Source of the DNA: Deltaproteobacteria bacterium
Lineage (GTDB): Bacteria > Desulfobacterota > Syntrophobacteria > Syntrophobacterales > Thermodesulforhabdaceae
DNA: 64,000 nucleotides
Direction of reading: 5' to 3'
Assembly (NCBI GenBank): GCA_019309115.1
Contig: JAFDGW010000004.1
Coordinates: forward strand, 30,809 to 94,808
In this document: one piece after another, positions 8,724 through 17,874 of the stretch
How the letters are laid out: the number at the start of each line of letters is the position of its first letter
Position numbering within the stretch: position 1 is the stretch's first letter
Program-made: the position numbers and the translations under genes
Notes under the pieces: model-generated
Told to the model about the DNA's origin: nothing
Database searches by the model: none
What the model saw: the letters and a program-made list of their open reading frames with translations, nothing else

Positions 8724-10586
8724 GTGAAAAAGCGAGCTTACAGAGATCTGAGGGAATTCGTTCATGAGTTGGAACTCAATGGGGAACTTCTAAGGATAAC
8801 GGCTCCGGTTTCTAATAATCTTGAAATCACGGAAATTACGGATATCGTTTGCAAGTCCCCAGCCGGCGGAGTAGCTCTCCTGTTCGAAAATGTTACCGGT
8901 TACGACTTTCCCGTCCTTACCAATGCCTTTGGAAGTTATCGGCGTATCTGTATGGCCCTTGGTGTGGATGACCTAGAAGAACTGGCGAATAGGCTGCGCA
9001 CATTTCTTGAACTGGAACCACCAAAATCTGTGAAAGATGGTGTGAGGATCTTTAAGACAATCGGCAAGGCTTTGCAATTCTTTCCTCGACGCTTCCGCGG
9101 AAATCCTCCATGCCAGAACATTGTGCGAAAAGGAAACTTCGTGAATCTCGGCTTGCTTCCGGTTCTCAAATGCTGGCCTAAAGACGGAGGCCCTTTCATA
9201 ACCCTGCCGGTGGTCATAACGAAAAGCCTTGACACCGGGAAACGCAATGCCGGCATGTACCGGCTTCAAGTTTACAACAACCGCACAACGGGCATGCACT
9301 GGCACATTCATAAAGATGGTTCTCACTATTTCCAGGAATACAGACGAAAAGGCATTAAAATGCCCGTAGCAGTAGCAATAGGCACGGACCCAGCCACCAC
9401 GTACGCGGCCACAGCCCCTTTACCCCGCGGAATAGATGAAATCCTTTTTGCCGGCTTTATAAGGGAAAAACCGGTGCCAATGGCAAGATGTGTCACTATA
9501 GACATGGAAGTTCCGGCCACGGCGGAGTTCGTACTGGAAGGTTACGTCTTACCTGACGAGTTTAGAATCGAAGGCCCATTCGGTGATCACACAGGTTATT
9601 ACAGCTTAGAAGACAAATATCCGGTGTTCCACATAACGGCAATGACTTATAGAAGGGGTGCCATATATCCGGCTACCATAGTAGGCCGCCCGCCCATGGA
9701 AGATTGTTATCTGGCCAAGGCAACGGAAAGGTTATTTTTGCCGCTGATCAAAATGGTTTTTCCTGAGATTGTTGATTACTGGCTGCCTTGGGAAGGTGTA
9801 TTCCATAACATAACCGTGGTTTTTATAGATAAACTCTATCCGGCGCAGGCGCATAAAGTTATGTGCGGCATGTGGAGTCAAGGACAAATGGCCTTCTGTA
9901 AAATAATAGTGGTAGCCGATGCAGATTTGCCCATGCTCAAAGCCGATGATCAGGAGAAAGCTGTTATTATCGTTCGACACCTGTTAAATACTCTGGACTT
10001 CGACAGTGATCTTTTCTTTTCAGAAGGCATACTCGACGTGCTCGACCACAGTGCCCCCCACCCTCTCTACGGATCAAAGCTGGGAATTGACGCAACCCGC
10101 AGGCTTTCTTCAGAAAAGAAGCGCAACCAGAAGACAGCGCTGCTCACACCGCCTCCACCAGAACAAGTTGAACGGGTATTGCATGACATAGACGGCCGCA
10201 TAACATCCATCCACGTTCCGGATATTGATACCCTACACAAACCAATTCTTATAAATCTCCACAAAGACGGCACCATTTCGATGCAGAAATTGGTCCCAAT
10301 ACTGCTGGAGCATCCTGATCTGAAGTTCTATTCCATCTTCGTTGTCCTGGATGACGGCATAGACTTGAAGGACTACTCCCTGGTTTTCTGGAAGCTTTTT
10401 AATAACGTTGATCCCAAAAGGGACGTTACGGTGAGGAAGGGACGCATTGTTATCGATGCAACAAAGAAGGGGCCGGAAGATGGGCACAACCGACCGTGGC
10501 CAGAGGACATCGTTATGGATCCGGATGTAAAGGAGCGGGTTAGAAAACGAGCGGCGGAATTGGGAATTGAAAAGTTTCTACGTTGA
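8724..10586 (+). CDS. UbiD-family decarboxylase, MqnL-like
   Basis: 620 residues, longer than E. coli UbiD (about 490) and in the range of futalosine-pathway MqnL enzymes. The prenylated-FMN site pattern is clear: GMYRLQVYNNRTTGMHW then HKDGSHYF, and later EGPFGDHTGYYS. The expected reaction is non-oxidative decarboxylation of the aromatic menaquinone precursor with prenyl-FMN. A UbiX-type flavin prenyltransferase, which supplies the cofactor, is not in the window. The start is probably GTG at 8724, four bases after ubiE. Confidence 0.85.
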   Translation: MKKRAYRDLREFVHELELNGELLRITAPVSNNLEITEITDIVCKSPAGGVALLFENVTGYDFPVLTNAFGSYRRICMALGVDDLEELANRLRTFLELEPPKSVKDGVRIFKTIGKALQFFPRRFRGNPPCQNIVRKGNFVNLGLLPVLKCWPKDGGPFITLPVVITKSLDTGKRNAGMYRLQVYNNRTTGMHWHIHKDGSHYFQEYRRKGIKMPVAVAIGTDPATTYAATAPLPRGIDEILFAGFIREKPVPMARCVTIDMEVPATAEFVLEGYVLPDEFRIEGPFGDHTGYYSLEDKYPVFHITAMTYRRGAIYPATIVGRPPMEDCYLAKATERLFLPLIKMVFPEIVDYWLPWEGVFHNITVVFIDKLYPAQAHKVMCGMWSQGQMAFCKIIVVADADLPMLKADDQEKAVIIVRHLLNTLDFDSDLFFSEGILDVLDHSAPHPLYGSKLGIDATRRLSSEKKRNQKTALLTPPPPEQVERVLHDIDGRITSIHVPDIDTLHKPILINLHKDGTISMQKLVPILLEHPDLKFYSIFVVLDDGIDLKDYSLVFWKLFNNVDPKRDVTVRKGRIVIDATKKGPEDGHNRPWPEDIVMDPDVKERVRKRAAELGIEKFLR

Positions 10587-10593
10587 GGAATTT

Positions 10594-11202
10594 ATGGAAA
10601 AACGTCCAAAAATTGTGGCCATTTATGGAAGTCCCAGGAAAGACGGCAATACGGATTTGCTGTTAAGGCAATCAGTAGCCGGTGCTAGAGAAGAACGAGC
10701 AGAAGTAAAGGAATTTTTCTTGAGGGATCTCCGGGTAAGTCCATGCCTAGAAATTTATAAGTGCAGGGAAAATGGACGATGCGCCATCAGAGACGATTTT
10801 CAAATGATTGCCGATGCTATAGACAAATCACAGGGAATAATCATTGCCACCCCTGTATTTTTTTACGGAGTCAGTGCCCATACCAAGGCATTTATAGATA
10901 GGTGCCAATCCCTGTGGATCAGGAAATACTGGATCGAAAAGGTTCCTTTCGGAACCAGGCGGGTAAAAAAGCTGGGGTTCCTGATTTCCGCCGGGGCAAC
11001 TAAAGGCAAGAAGCTTTTCGATGGCATTCTCCTGACCGTTCAATATTTTTTTGATGCCATTGATGTGGAGTGCTGGAAGTCGCTACTATATCGTGGCCTC
11101 GATGGCCGTGGAGAAGTGTTGAATTTTCCGGCATATCTTCAAGAAGCCCGGGATGCCGGTAGAGATATTGCTAGAGAGTTGAAAAATCGAGATTTCAGCT
11201 AA
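10594..11202 (+). CDS. NADPH-dependent FMN reductase / iron-sulfur flavoprotein-like
   Basis: 202 residues. The flavodoxin-like FMN-binding loop IYGSPRKDGNTD starts at about residue 8. It is followed by cysteines in the arrangement CLEIYKCRENGRC, as in flavoprotein families that may carry an FeS cluster. The ATG at 10594 has GAGG six bases upstream; an earlier in-frame start (10567) lies inside ubiD and lacks a site. It sits directly after the UbiD gene, so it could supply reduced flavin for cofactor synthesis or act in electron transfer; this is inference from position. Confidence 0.75.
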   Translation: MEKRPKIVAIYGSPRKDGNTDLLLRQSVAGAREERAEVKEFFLRDLRVSPCLEIYKCRENGRCAIRDDFQMIADAIDKSQGIIIATPVFFYGVSAHTKAFIDRCQSLWIRKYWIEKVPFGTRRVKKLGFLISAGATKGKKLFDGILLTVQYFFDAIDVECWKSLLYRGLDGRGEVLNFPAYLQEARDAGRDIARELKNRDFS

Positions 11203-11956
11203 ATTAGAGATTTTAGAGAAAATATATCGCCATTATCACTCGCCAGCCAGCATCGGAAACGATCCAGTTCACTTTGTACACGCTTATTTTCGTCTGGAAG
11301 ACAGGGAAATAGCTGCTTTACTGGCCGCCATGCTGGCTTATGGACACGTTACCCAAATAAAAAAGAAGGTCGGTTTTGTGCTAAACCTGTTGAATCCTTC
11401 TCCTTACCGTGCCCTTATTCAAAATCAGGACACATTACTGTGGTCGGTTCTGAAGAATTTCAAACACCGTTTTACATCAGGAAAGCAAGTATATAACCTG
11501 CTGCGAGGTATTTCATTCGTCATCAAAAAGTATGATTCTATAGGTGACTGTTTCTGTGACTGCTGGCAACGCTCTGGCAACGATATTTTGCACGCCATTT
11601 CGAGATTCAGGAAAGCAATTGGGGCTTTGGGTGACGACTGGACGATGTTTCTTGCCGACCCTGCAAAGGGCAGTTCATGCAAACGGTGGTTTCTCTTTTT
11701 AAGGTGGATGGTTCGCAGGGATTCTGTGGACTGTGGGGGCTGGGACTTTATTAAGCCGTCGGCTCTAATTGTGCCGCTGGACGTGCATTTACACAGGGCG
11801 TCGTTAAGACTAAAGCTTACCAACCGAAAATCTGCTAATCTGCGCACGGCTATTGAAATAACAAATGCGCTTCGAACCTTTGATCCCCTGGATCCCGTGC
11901 GTTATGATTTTTCTCTAACCCGTTGGAGCATGGATAATTTTCGAAAAATATTCTGA
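11192..11956 (+). CDS. TIGR02757-family protein with non-canonical start
   Basis: The coding frame shows family features (FKHRF, SSCKRWFLFLRWMVR, IVPLDVHLHR, ITNALRTFDPLDPVRYDF), so the family call is good. The first ATG in frame is at 11330, but recognisable family sequence (IYRHYHSP, DPVHFVHAYF, EDREIAALLAAML) extends at least 108 bases upstream. Between the in-frame stop at 11180-11182 and that region there is no ATG, GTG or TTG. ATT at 11192 or ATC at 11186, overlapping the end of the flavoprotein gene, is the best start candidate. The family function is not established; it is related to helix-hairpin-helix proteins. Confidence 0.7.
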   Translation: MSAKLEILEKIYRHYHSPASIGNDPVHFVHAYFRLEDREIAALLAAMLAYGHVTQIKKKVGFVLNLLNPSPYRALIQNQDTLLWSVLKNFKHRFTSGKQVYNLLRGISFVIKKYDSIGDCFCDCWQRSGNDILHAISRFRKAIGALGDDWTMFLADPAKGSSCKRWFLFLRWMVRRDSVDCGGWDFIKPSALIVPLDVHLHRASLRLKLTNRKSANLRTAIEITNALRTFDPLDPVRYDFSLTRWSMDNFRKIF

Positions 11957-11967
11957 GGAGAAACAAT

Positions 11968-13377
11968 ATGAAAGGTAGTGAGTATCATGAAATTACTGCT
12001 TACCAAAGAAGCGGCCTGGCAAGTGGAGGTCGAATCCGTGGCGGCACACCAAGCTTTTTCAAAACCTATCCCACTCTTCCATTTTACCAACTTCCGAAAA
12101 CGCCGGAATTGCCGTCTTGCAGTTTGGGGGATGTGCTAACAGGGGCTACGACCTTAGCTTCTAACGAACTGAATTTGTCACTGCTGAGCATATTCTTTGC
12201 CCTCACCTATGGCATCACTGCTACAGACCGGACCGGTATATATTCTTTTAGAGCGGTGCCGTCAGCCGGTGCGCTCTACCCCTGTGAGGTGTACGCCTGG
12301 TTGGGCGGATTCCGGGATCTCCCGCATGGGCTATATCATTACAATGTTGCTCGACATGGCCTTGAACAGATCGCCACTGTTGATAGCAATGATGCATTTT
12401 TTGAAGCCTGGATCACTGCCATTCCTTATCGATCGGCATGGAAATACAGAGACAGGGCATTCAGGTACGTACTGCTGGATTCAGGCCACATATTTGAACA
12501 GGCTTTGGTGTCGGCGAAGGTGAGCGGTATAACGAGTAAATTCAAAGAAGCAAACTGGACAGGTACATACGGATGTAGAAGTGAAACAGCCATATGCCAG
12601 AGGCTTGCCGTAGACCCGCACCATGAAAGACCTGTTGCACGCGTTGCTTTTGCGCCTTTACCTGAAACAGCGAAGATTGATTATCTCACAGACAAAAAAG
12701 AATTGCTTTCGGCAAGTGCCCCGGCCAACGGGGCCGATTATGGTCCCGTTATTCTCAATGCCATCAACGGCACCGTCGGCGAGGTAACAATCCCCATAGC
12801 TCCTGACATTTCTGAAAAGCTTCCGTCACTTCTTTTTCAAAACAATGCTGTACAGGTAATATTGAACCGTCGATCACGCAGAAATTTCATAAAAGGCTCT
12901 ATATCGGCTGATTATTTCGAATCATATCCAAAAGCATTTTCACGGGCACTGCCCATCAAGGGTTTAACGGTATATTTTGTTGTTGAAAGGGTTGATAACT
13001 ACGATGAAGGCGTTTACGAACTTTGGTTTGACGGGACTCGCCCAAACCTGAAATTGACCGGGAAAGGTATGTTTATGAGCCAGCTTGCCGACGCCTGTCT
13101 TCATCAGATGTGGGTTTCTCATGCTTCATTCGCCATTGTGGTACTATTGAACACAGAAGAACTGGAAAAAACTTATGGAAATGCCGGATATCGGGTAGGA
13201 ATGCTTTGTGTCGGAAGGATTGGACAGCTGTGTTATCTACTTTCAGAAGCACTGGGGCTGGGATGCTGTGGTGTAGGAGCATTTTACGATTACGAAGTAA
13301 CACGCGTGATTGGTTTGCATGGCGGAATGTCTGCCTACGTGTTGGCAGTGGGACCGGTAAAGAAGCAAGTTCGATGA
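11968..13377 (+). CDS. SagB-type dehydrogenase (nitroreductase family, double domain)
   Basis: 469 residues. It starts with SEYHEITAYQRSGL, a segment commonly seen in SagB-like proteins. A first nitroreductase-like domain follows with SFRAVPSAGALYPCEVY and GLYHYNVARHGLEQI, then a second with RRSRRNFIKGSIS and a C-terminal GLGCCGVGAFYD. Members use FMN. Some oxidise azoline peptides beside a cyclodehydratase, but none is here, so a stand-alone oxidoreductase role is more likely. It begins 11 bp after the TIGR02757 gene with GAGGAG upstream. Confidence 0.82.
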   Translation: MKGSEYHEITAYQRSGLASGGRIRGGTPSFFKTYPTLPFYQLPKTPELPSCSLGDVLTGATTLASNELNLSLLSIFFALTYGITATDRTGIYSFRAVPSAGALYPCEVYAWLGGFRDLPHGLYHYNVARHGLEQIATVDSNDAFFEAWITAIPYRSAWKYRDRAFRYVLLDSGHIFEQALVSAKVSGITSKFKEANWTGTYGCRSETAICQRLAVDPHHERPVARVAFAPLPETAKIDYLTDKKELLSASAPANGADYGPVILNAINGTVGEVTIPIAPDISEKLPSLLFQNNAVQVILNRRSRRNFIKGSISADYFESYPKAFSRALPIKGLTVYFVVERVDNYDEGVYELWFDGTRPNLKLTGKGMFMSQLADACLHQMWVSHASFAIVVLLNTEELEKTYGNAGYRVGMLCVGRIGQLCYLLSEALGLGCCGVGAFYDYEVTRVIGLHGGMSAYVLAVGPVKKQVR

Positions 13378-13510
13378 TGCTATACACGCCACAGTTAAAA
13401 ACCCAGTCCTATCGTGGAGGAAGTGCAATGCCTTTTTTCGAATACAGAATAACTCTTTGTTTCACGTCCGTCGGGTATTGTGGCATTGTGGAAAAGGAGC
13501 ATAAAATAAC

Positions 13511-13780
13511 ATGGAACTGGGAAGACATTTTGTCGTCGCCAATGAAAAAGGCATTCATGCGAGGGTAGCAGCCAGAATAACTGAAGTGGCTCAACGGTTC
13601 AGATCTGAAATTTGGCTTGAAAAAGACGGCAATCGAGTAAACGGCAAAAGCGTCCTCGATGTGCTTTCCCTTGCTTGTCCGCGAGGAACGGACGTGCGGG
13701 TTGTTGCAATAGGGCCCGACGCAAAAGATGCTCTAGACGCTATTGCTGACCTTTTCCGCAAAAAGTTTGGTGAGACGTGA
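13511..13780 (+). CDS. ptsH: Phosphocarrier protein HPr
   Basis: 89 residues. The active-site motif GIHARVAA contains His16, the residue phosphorylated by enzyme I. The regulatory-serine region NGKSVLDVLSLAC holds Ser47. It overlaps the enzyme I gene (TGATG), so the two are co-translated. No sugar permease is in the window; a regulatory (nitrogen-type) PTS is as likely as sugar uptake. AAAAGGAG precedes the start. Confidence 0.93.
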   Translation: MELGRHFVVANEKGIHARVAARITEVAQRFRSEIWLEKDGNRVNGKSVLDVLSLACPRGTDVRVVAIGPDAKDALDAIADLFRKKFGET

Positions 13781-15591
13781 TGAAAAAGGTGAAGCAGACG
13801 AAATTAAAAGGTATTGGAGTTTCTCAGGGTATAGCAATCGGCAAGGCTTTCGTGGTCAAACGAGGACGTATTTCCATCCCTTACTATCTTCTCTGGAACG
13901 AGGAAGCCAGAGAAGAGGAATGCCGACGCTTTGAAGAAGCTGTAAGGGAGGTGGAAAATGAATTTTTAAAGCTCAAACAGTCTATAAGAAGCGACCTCCA
14001 GGAGTATGCCTCGTTGCTCGACGTTTACTGTATGATACTTCGCGACCACCTGATTTACGATGAAACATTGAGGCTCATCAGGCACAAAGGATTAAATGTT
14101 CTGTGGGCATTAAACGTCACAATGGAAAAGGTACGAAAAATTTTCGAAAGTGTTGACGACACGTGCCTGCTTGATCGCATGTCCGATGTGGGTTCCGTGG
14201 TAGATCGCGTAATGAGAAGATTGTCAGGTCAACATCAGAGCATTTTCAGCACTATAACCGAGCGAGCCATACTTGTTACCCATGACTTATCACCCGCGGA
14301 TGCCGTTCAACTCCAGCTTGAAAAAGTTATGGCCTTCGTTCTCGACATGGGAGGACGGACTTCACACACGGCTATCATCGCCAGTTCCCTCGACATCCCG
14401 GCCGTTGTTGCAACTGAAAGGGCTACCAAGGAAATATGTCCTGGAGATTTGTTGATCGTCGATGGCACCTCTGGGGATGTGATCATACGCCCCGACGAGT
14501 CCACTATCCAGGAATATGTAGAGCTTCAGTTCAGTCTGGAAAGCTACCTCAGGGAAATCTCGAGGCAGGCACCTCATTTGGCCATAACAAAAGACGGGCA
14601 CCGTATTCGTGTTGAGGCAAACGTGGAACTCCTGGAAGATGTGGTATTGGCAAAGGACAATGGAGCGGAAGGGATAGGACTATATCGTACTGAGTTTGCC
14701 TTTATGAACAGAGAAGATTTTCCCACCGAAGAAGAACTTTACCAGGATTACCGGCAGATGGCTGAACTCATGGCACCTCATAGTGTGACAATTCGCACAT
14801 TGGACATCGGAGCGGAAAAGCTCAGTCCCTGGCTTCCACTACCTCCTGAAACCAACCCTGCTTTGGGATTGCGATCTGTGAGATTATGTCTTAAATACCC
14901 AGAGATTTTTAAAATGCAATTACGGGCAATTCTTAGAGCCGGAGCAGGATTAAAAAACGTGAGGCTTATGTTTCCTCTGGTGAGCGGTATAGGTGAGCTC
15001 AGGGTACTCAAGGTGTTGGTCAGGGAAACCAAGGAAGAACTCCAGAGGAAACGTATACCTTTCGATGAGGATATGCCTGTGGGGATAATGGTGGAAGTGC
15101 CGTCGGCTGTAGCGGTTGCAGATCTCCTTGCCTCCGAAGTAGATTTCTTTAGCATCGGCACCAACGACCTCATTCAATACACACTTGCTGTTGATCGCCA
15201 CAACGAATACGTGGCCCACATGTTCGAATCCCTACATCCGGCGCTCCTTCGCATGATAAAATTCACAGTGGATGCCGCCCATAAGGCCGGAATCCCGGTA
15301 AGTCTCTGCGGTGAAATGTCCGGCGAACCTTTTTATGTCCCGGTACTGCTGGGACTGGATGTAGATGTGCTAAGTATGAATGCTCAGTCGATTCCCAGGG
15401 TAAAAAATCTCATACGACGGTCAAGTAGGGTTGAATGTCGGAAATTCGTGGAAAACATGCTATTGATGAAAACAGCTTCAGATATAAACCGGGCATTGAA
15501 AGAGTTGGTAGCATGTCAATTCCCCGAAGAGTATAACTTTTTCAAGAGTGGATTTCCTGATCCGGGAGAAATTATATATGAAAAGAGGTGA
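13780..15591 (+). CDS. ptsI: PTS enzyme I (phosphoenolpyruvate-protein phosphotransferase)
   Basis: 603 residues, normal length. It phosphorylates HPr from phosphoenolpyruvate. The phospho-histidine loop GGRTSHTAI holds His196. The PEP-binding barrel shows GIGLYRTEFAFM, a later VEVPSAVAVADLLA, GTNDLIQYTLAVDR, and Cys510 in SLCGEMSGEP. The N-terminus lacks a GAF domain, so this is the short EI form, not PtsP. The ATG at 13780 is taken; a GTG three bases earlier is possible. Confidence 0.94.
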   Translation: MKKVKQTKLKGIGVSQGIAIGKAFVVKRGRISIPYYLLWNEEAREEECRRFEEAVREVENEFLKLKQSIRSDLQEYASLLDVYCMILRDHLIYDETLRLIRHKGLNVLWALNVTMEKVRKIFESVDDTCLLDRMSDVGSVVDRVMRRLSGQHQSIFSTITERAILVTHDLSPADAVQLQLEKVMAFVLDMGGRTSHTAIIASSLDIPAVVATERATKEICPGDLLIVDGTSGDVIIRPDESTIQEYVELQFSLESYLREISRQAPHLAITKDGHRIRVEANVELLEDVVLAKDNGAEGIGLYRTEFAFMNREDFPTEEELYQDYRQMAELMAPHSVTIRTLDIGAEKLSPWLPLPPETNPALGLRSVRLCLKYPEIFKMQLRAILRAGAGLKNVRLMFPLVSGIGELRVLKVLVRETKEELQRKRIPFDEDMPVGIMVEVPSAVAVADLLASEVDFFSIGTNDLIQYTLAVDRHNEYVAHMFESLHPALLRMIKFTVDAAHKAGIPVSLCGEMSGEPFYVPVLLGLDVDVLSMNAQSIPRVKNLIRRSSRVECRKFVENMLLMKTASDINRALKELVACQFPEEYNFFKSGFPDPGEIIYEKR

Positions 15592-16051
15592 AAACGCTAT
15601 CAAAGTAGTCTGTCAAAACAGGAAGGCACATCATGATTTTGAAATCATCGACACCATAGAAGCCGGCATGGTTCTTATGGGCACCGAAGTAAAATCTCTT
15701 AGAGAAGGGAGAGCCAATCTTAAAGACAGCTATGCTAAAGTTAAAAATGGTGAAGCCTTTTTGTATGGCATGCACATAAGCCCCTACCCTCACGCTTCTC
15801 ATTACAACCATGACCCGGAACGCGCCAGAAAGCTACTCCTACACAAAGACGAAATAATTCGTCTTGGCACGAAGGTTAAGGAAAAAGGATTTTCTTTGGT
15901 GCCGCTTAAGGTTTATTTTCGACGCGGAAAAGCAAAGGTAGAACTGGCCCTTGCAAAAGGTAAGAAAGCCTACGATAAGCGTGAGACCATCAAGAGAAAG
16001 GAGGAAGCTCGAGAGCTGGATCGTTTGAAGAAGAAATACCGCATAAGTTAG
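15578..16051 (+). CDS. smpB: SsrA-binding protein SmpB
   Basis: 157 residues. It binds tmRNA and carries it to stalled ribosomes (trans-translation). Signature stretches are visible: NRKAHHDFEIIDTIEAGMVL, GTEVKSLREGRANLKDSYA, and the C-terminal basic tail after GKKAYDKRETIKRKE. The ATG at 15578 has GGGAGA upstream and lies inside the last codons of ptsI; the earlier in-frame start at 15548 adds residues not typical of the family. The tmRNA gene is not in this window. Confidence 0.95.
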   Translation: MKRGENAIKVVCQNRKAHHDFEIIDTIEAGMVLMGTEVKSLREGRANLKDSYAKVKNGEAFLYGMHISPYPHASHYNHDPERARKLLLHKDEIIRLGTKVKEKGFSLVPLKVYFRRGKAKVELALAKGKKAYDKRETIKRKEEARELDRLKKKYRIS

Positions 16052-16070
16052 CCTCTTGACGGAGGAAATT

Positions 16071-16262
16071 ATGACCGAGAGAATGGAATGCATGTGTCTT
16101 GAATGCGGGATTTCTCATTACATACCTATTAGCGACCTGACAATAGAAAACGTTCCGGATTTTGAGTATCCTCTGGTTACCAATATTAGCTGCAGTGAAT
16201 GCGGTGGAGGGTTATTTGTCGTAGGAAAGGAAGGGGAACAACCGAGGTATCTGACAGGTTAG
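16071..16262 (+). CDS. Small zinc-ribbon-like protein
   Basis: 63 residues with cysteines at 7, 9 and 12 (CMCLEC) and at 41 and 44 (CSEC), consistent with a small zinc ribbon. The ATG at 16071 follows a good GGAGG site at 16060-16064. It lies 19 bp after smpB on the same strand. The function is not recognised; small ribbons of this kind are often translation or transcription accessories. Confidence 0.55.
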   Translation: MTERMECMCLECGISHYIPISDLTIENVPDFEYPLVTNISCSECGGGLFVVGKEGEQPRYLTG

Positions 16263-16314
16263 AGAAGTTGCTGCTTGGCGAGGCAGTGATGTATGTCTCG
16301 CCGTCACTATTCCG

Positions 16315-17874
16315 TTAATCAAACCATTTGCCTTCCTGATAATAGCGATAAAGCACCGGATCAAAATCAGAATGAACCTCAACGGTGCTGGAGTCGATCA
16401 TGTCCGCTGGACTAAACAGAAAAATGCTTTGAAGTAACTCTTTGTTGAGGTAACGGAGACTCAAGCGCGAAAGGTCGGCAGTGCTCAGGCGTTTTTTCAC
16501 TATGTCCAGCGGCAACATAGTCCCCATTACCCAGCCCCAATCGCCAAAGGTAGGAACATAGGCATGATAAGGCAGGGTGTTGAAGCCGGCTTTTCTCATG
16601 GTTTTTTCAATGCACCAGAATGCCTTTGAAGTGAACACAGGGCTGGTTGCCTGGGTAACCATTATGCCATCACGGGACAGGCGGTTTTTGCAGCCTTGGT
16701 AGAACTCCAAAGAGTAAAGCCTTTCAAGAGAAGGTTTCCTGGGATCAGGAAGGTCAACGATTATAACATTCCACAGAAGCGGATACTCGGGCTTTGGTGT
16801 TCTGATGAAATGGGCAGCATCGTCATTGACCACGCCTACCTTAGGGTTTTTAAGGGAACCGTGGTTCAGATCAACGAGAAGGGGATGCGTTTTGGCGAGT
16901 CGAGTTACGGCCGGATCAATATCTACCAGAACAACCCGTTTTACTCCCCGGTGTTTAAGAATTTCGCGAACGGCCAGCCCATCTCCGCCCCCAAGAACAA
17001 GAACATTTTCCACGGAAGTTGACGCCAGCATGGCAGGGTGGACCAGACATTCATGATAACGATATTCGTCCAGGCTGGAAAATTGTACATGCCCGTCAAG
17101 ATAAAGCCAGAAATAATCGTACCACTGTGTCATAACGATTTTCTGATAACGTGATTGCTCAAAGTAAATTATTTTATCGATGTATCGCTTTTGCTCGCTC
17201 CAGATTTCTATAGGTCTGGCAAGAGGATAAAGCACCACCAGTGCAAAAAGACCAAGGATAATGGCAAAGAACCCTGTCTTTTTCACTTCATTTCTGAAAG
17301 TAATAGCAAAAGCAAATGCCACAGCCAGATTCAAAATTCCCAGCAGAAATGGAAGACGGGCCATACCGAGGTAAGGCAACCCTAGAAAAGCAAAGAATAA
17401 CCCTCCCAAAAGAGCGCCCAAGTAATCTTTTTCGAGTATGTTGCTGAGATTTAACGCAAGCTGTTCATACAAGCTGTTTATGCGAACGACCAACGGAATT
17501 TCCATACCGATTAGGGCTCCGATAAGAAGGGTCCAGCCGTAAAGAAACCAGGGAAGGCGATTCGGCCAGGGAGCCATACCGTAAGCAACCGGTATGGCAG
17601 AAGCTACGGCTAGAGACAAACCGCTTTCCACAATCACAAACCAGGTGGTTTCATCTTTGTCTATGTACCGAGTCCACCTGCTTCCCATACCCATGGCAAA
17701 TAGGAAAAAGCTAATAGTCAGGGCCCATTGGAAAATGGTATCTCCAAGGAGATAAGATGCAACGGTGGAAAGGGTATATTCGGTAACTATGCCTGCAAGG
17801 CCGGTAAAAAATACGCAGAGCTTTATCACACGCCTGGCAGAAACAGGATGTACCACAATCAGGAAATGCTCCAC
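16315..17874 (-). CDS. Membrane-anchored spermidine synthase-like protein
   Basis: 519 residues. The N-terminal ~235 residues are hydrophobic with about seven membrane segments. The C-terminal half is a polyamine aminopropyltransferase-like Rossmann domain: VLVLGGGDGLAVREIL, VVLVDIDPAVTRLA and IIVDLPDPRKPSLERLYS. GGGDG and the DLPDP loop fit substrate and decarboxylated-SAM binding. Membrane-fused SpeE proteins next to DUF350 genes form a recurring cluster whose product is uncertain. The start is GTG and overlaps the DUF350 gene by 16 bases. Confidence 0.82.
   Translation of the reverse strand: MEHFLIVVHPVSARRVIKLCVFFTGLAGIVTEYTLSTVASYLLGDTIFQWALTISFFLFAMGMGSRWTRYIDKDETTWFVIVESGLSLAVASAIPVAYGMAPWPNRLPWFLYGWTLLIGALIGMEIPLVVRINSLYEQLALNLSNILEKDYLGALLGGLFFAFLGLPYLGMARLPFLLGILNLAVAFAFAITFRNEVKKTGFFAIILGLFALVVLYPLARPIEIWSEQKRYIDKIIYFEQSRYQKIVMTQWYDYFWLYLDGHVQFSSLDEYRYHECLVHPAMLASTSVENVLVLGGGDGLAVREILKHRGVKRVVLVDIDPAVTRLAKTHPLLVDLNHGSLKNPKVGVVNDDAAHFIRTPKPEYPLLWNVIIVDLPDPRKPSLERLYSLEFYQGCKNRLSRDGIMVTQATSPVFTSKAFWCIEKTMRKAGFNTLPYHAYVPTFGDWGWVMGTMLPLDIVKKRLSTADLSRLSLRYLNKELLQSIFLFSPADMIDSSTVEVHSDFDPVLYRYYQEGKWFD

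Noticed and set aside
13110..13568. 152-codon plus-strand frame across the end of the SagB-type gene and ptsH
   Set aside because: It overlaps two well supported genes in another frame and shows no family pattern.
16270..16310. Stem GGCGAG...CTCGCC between the zinc-ribbon and spermidine-synthase-like genes as a terminator
   Set aside because: The loop is long and no T tract follows on either strand, so support was too weak to list.
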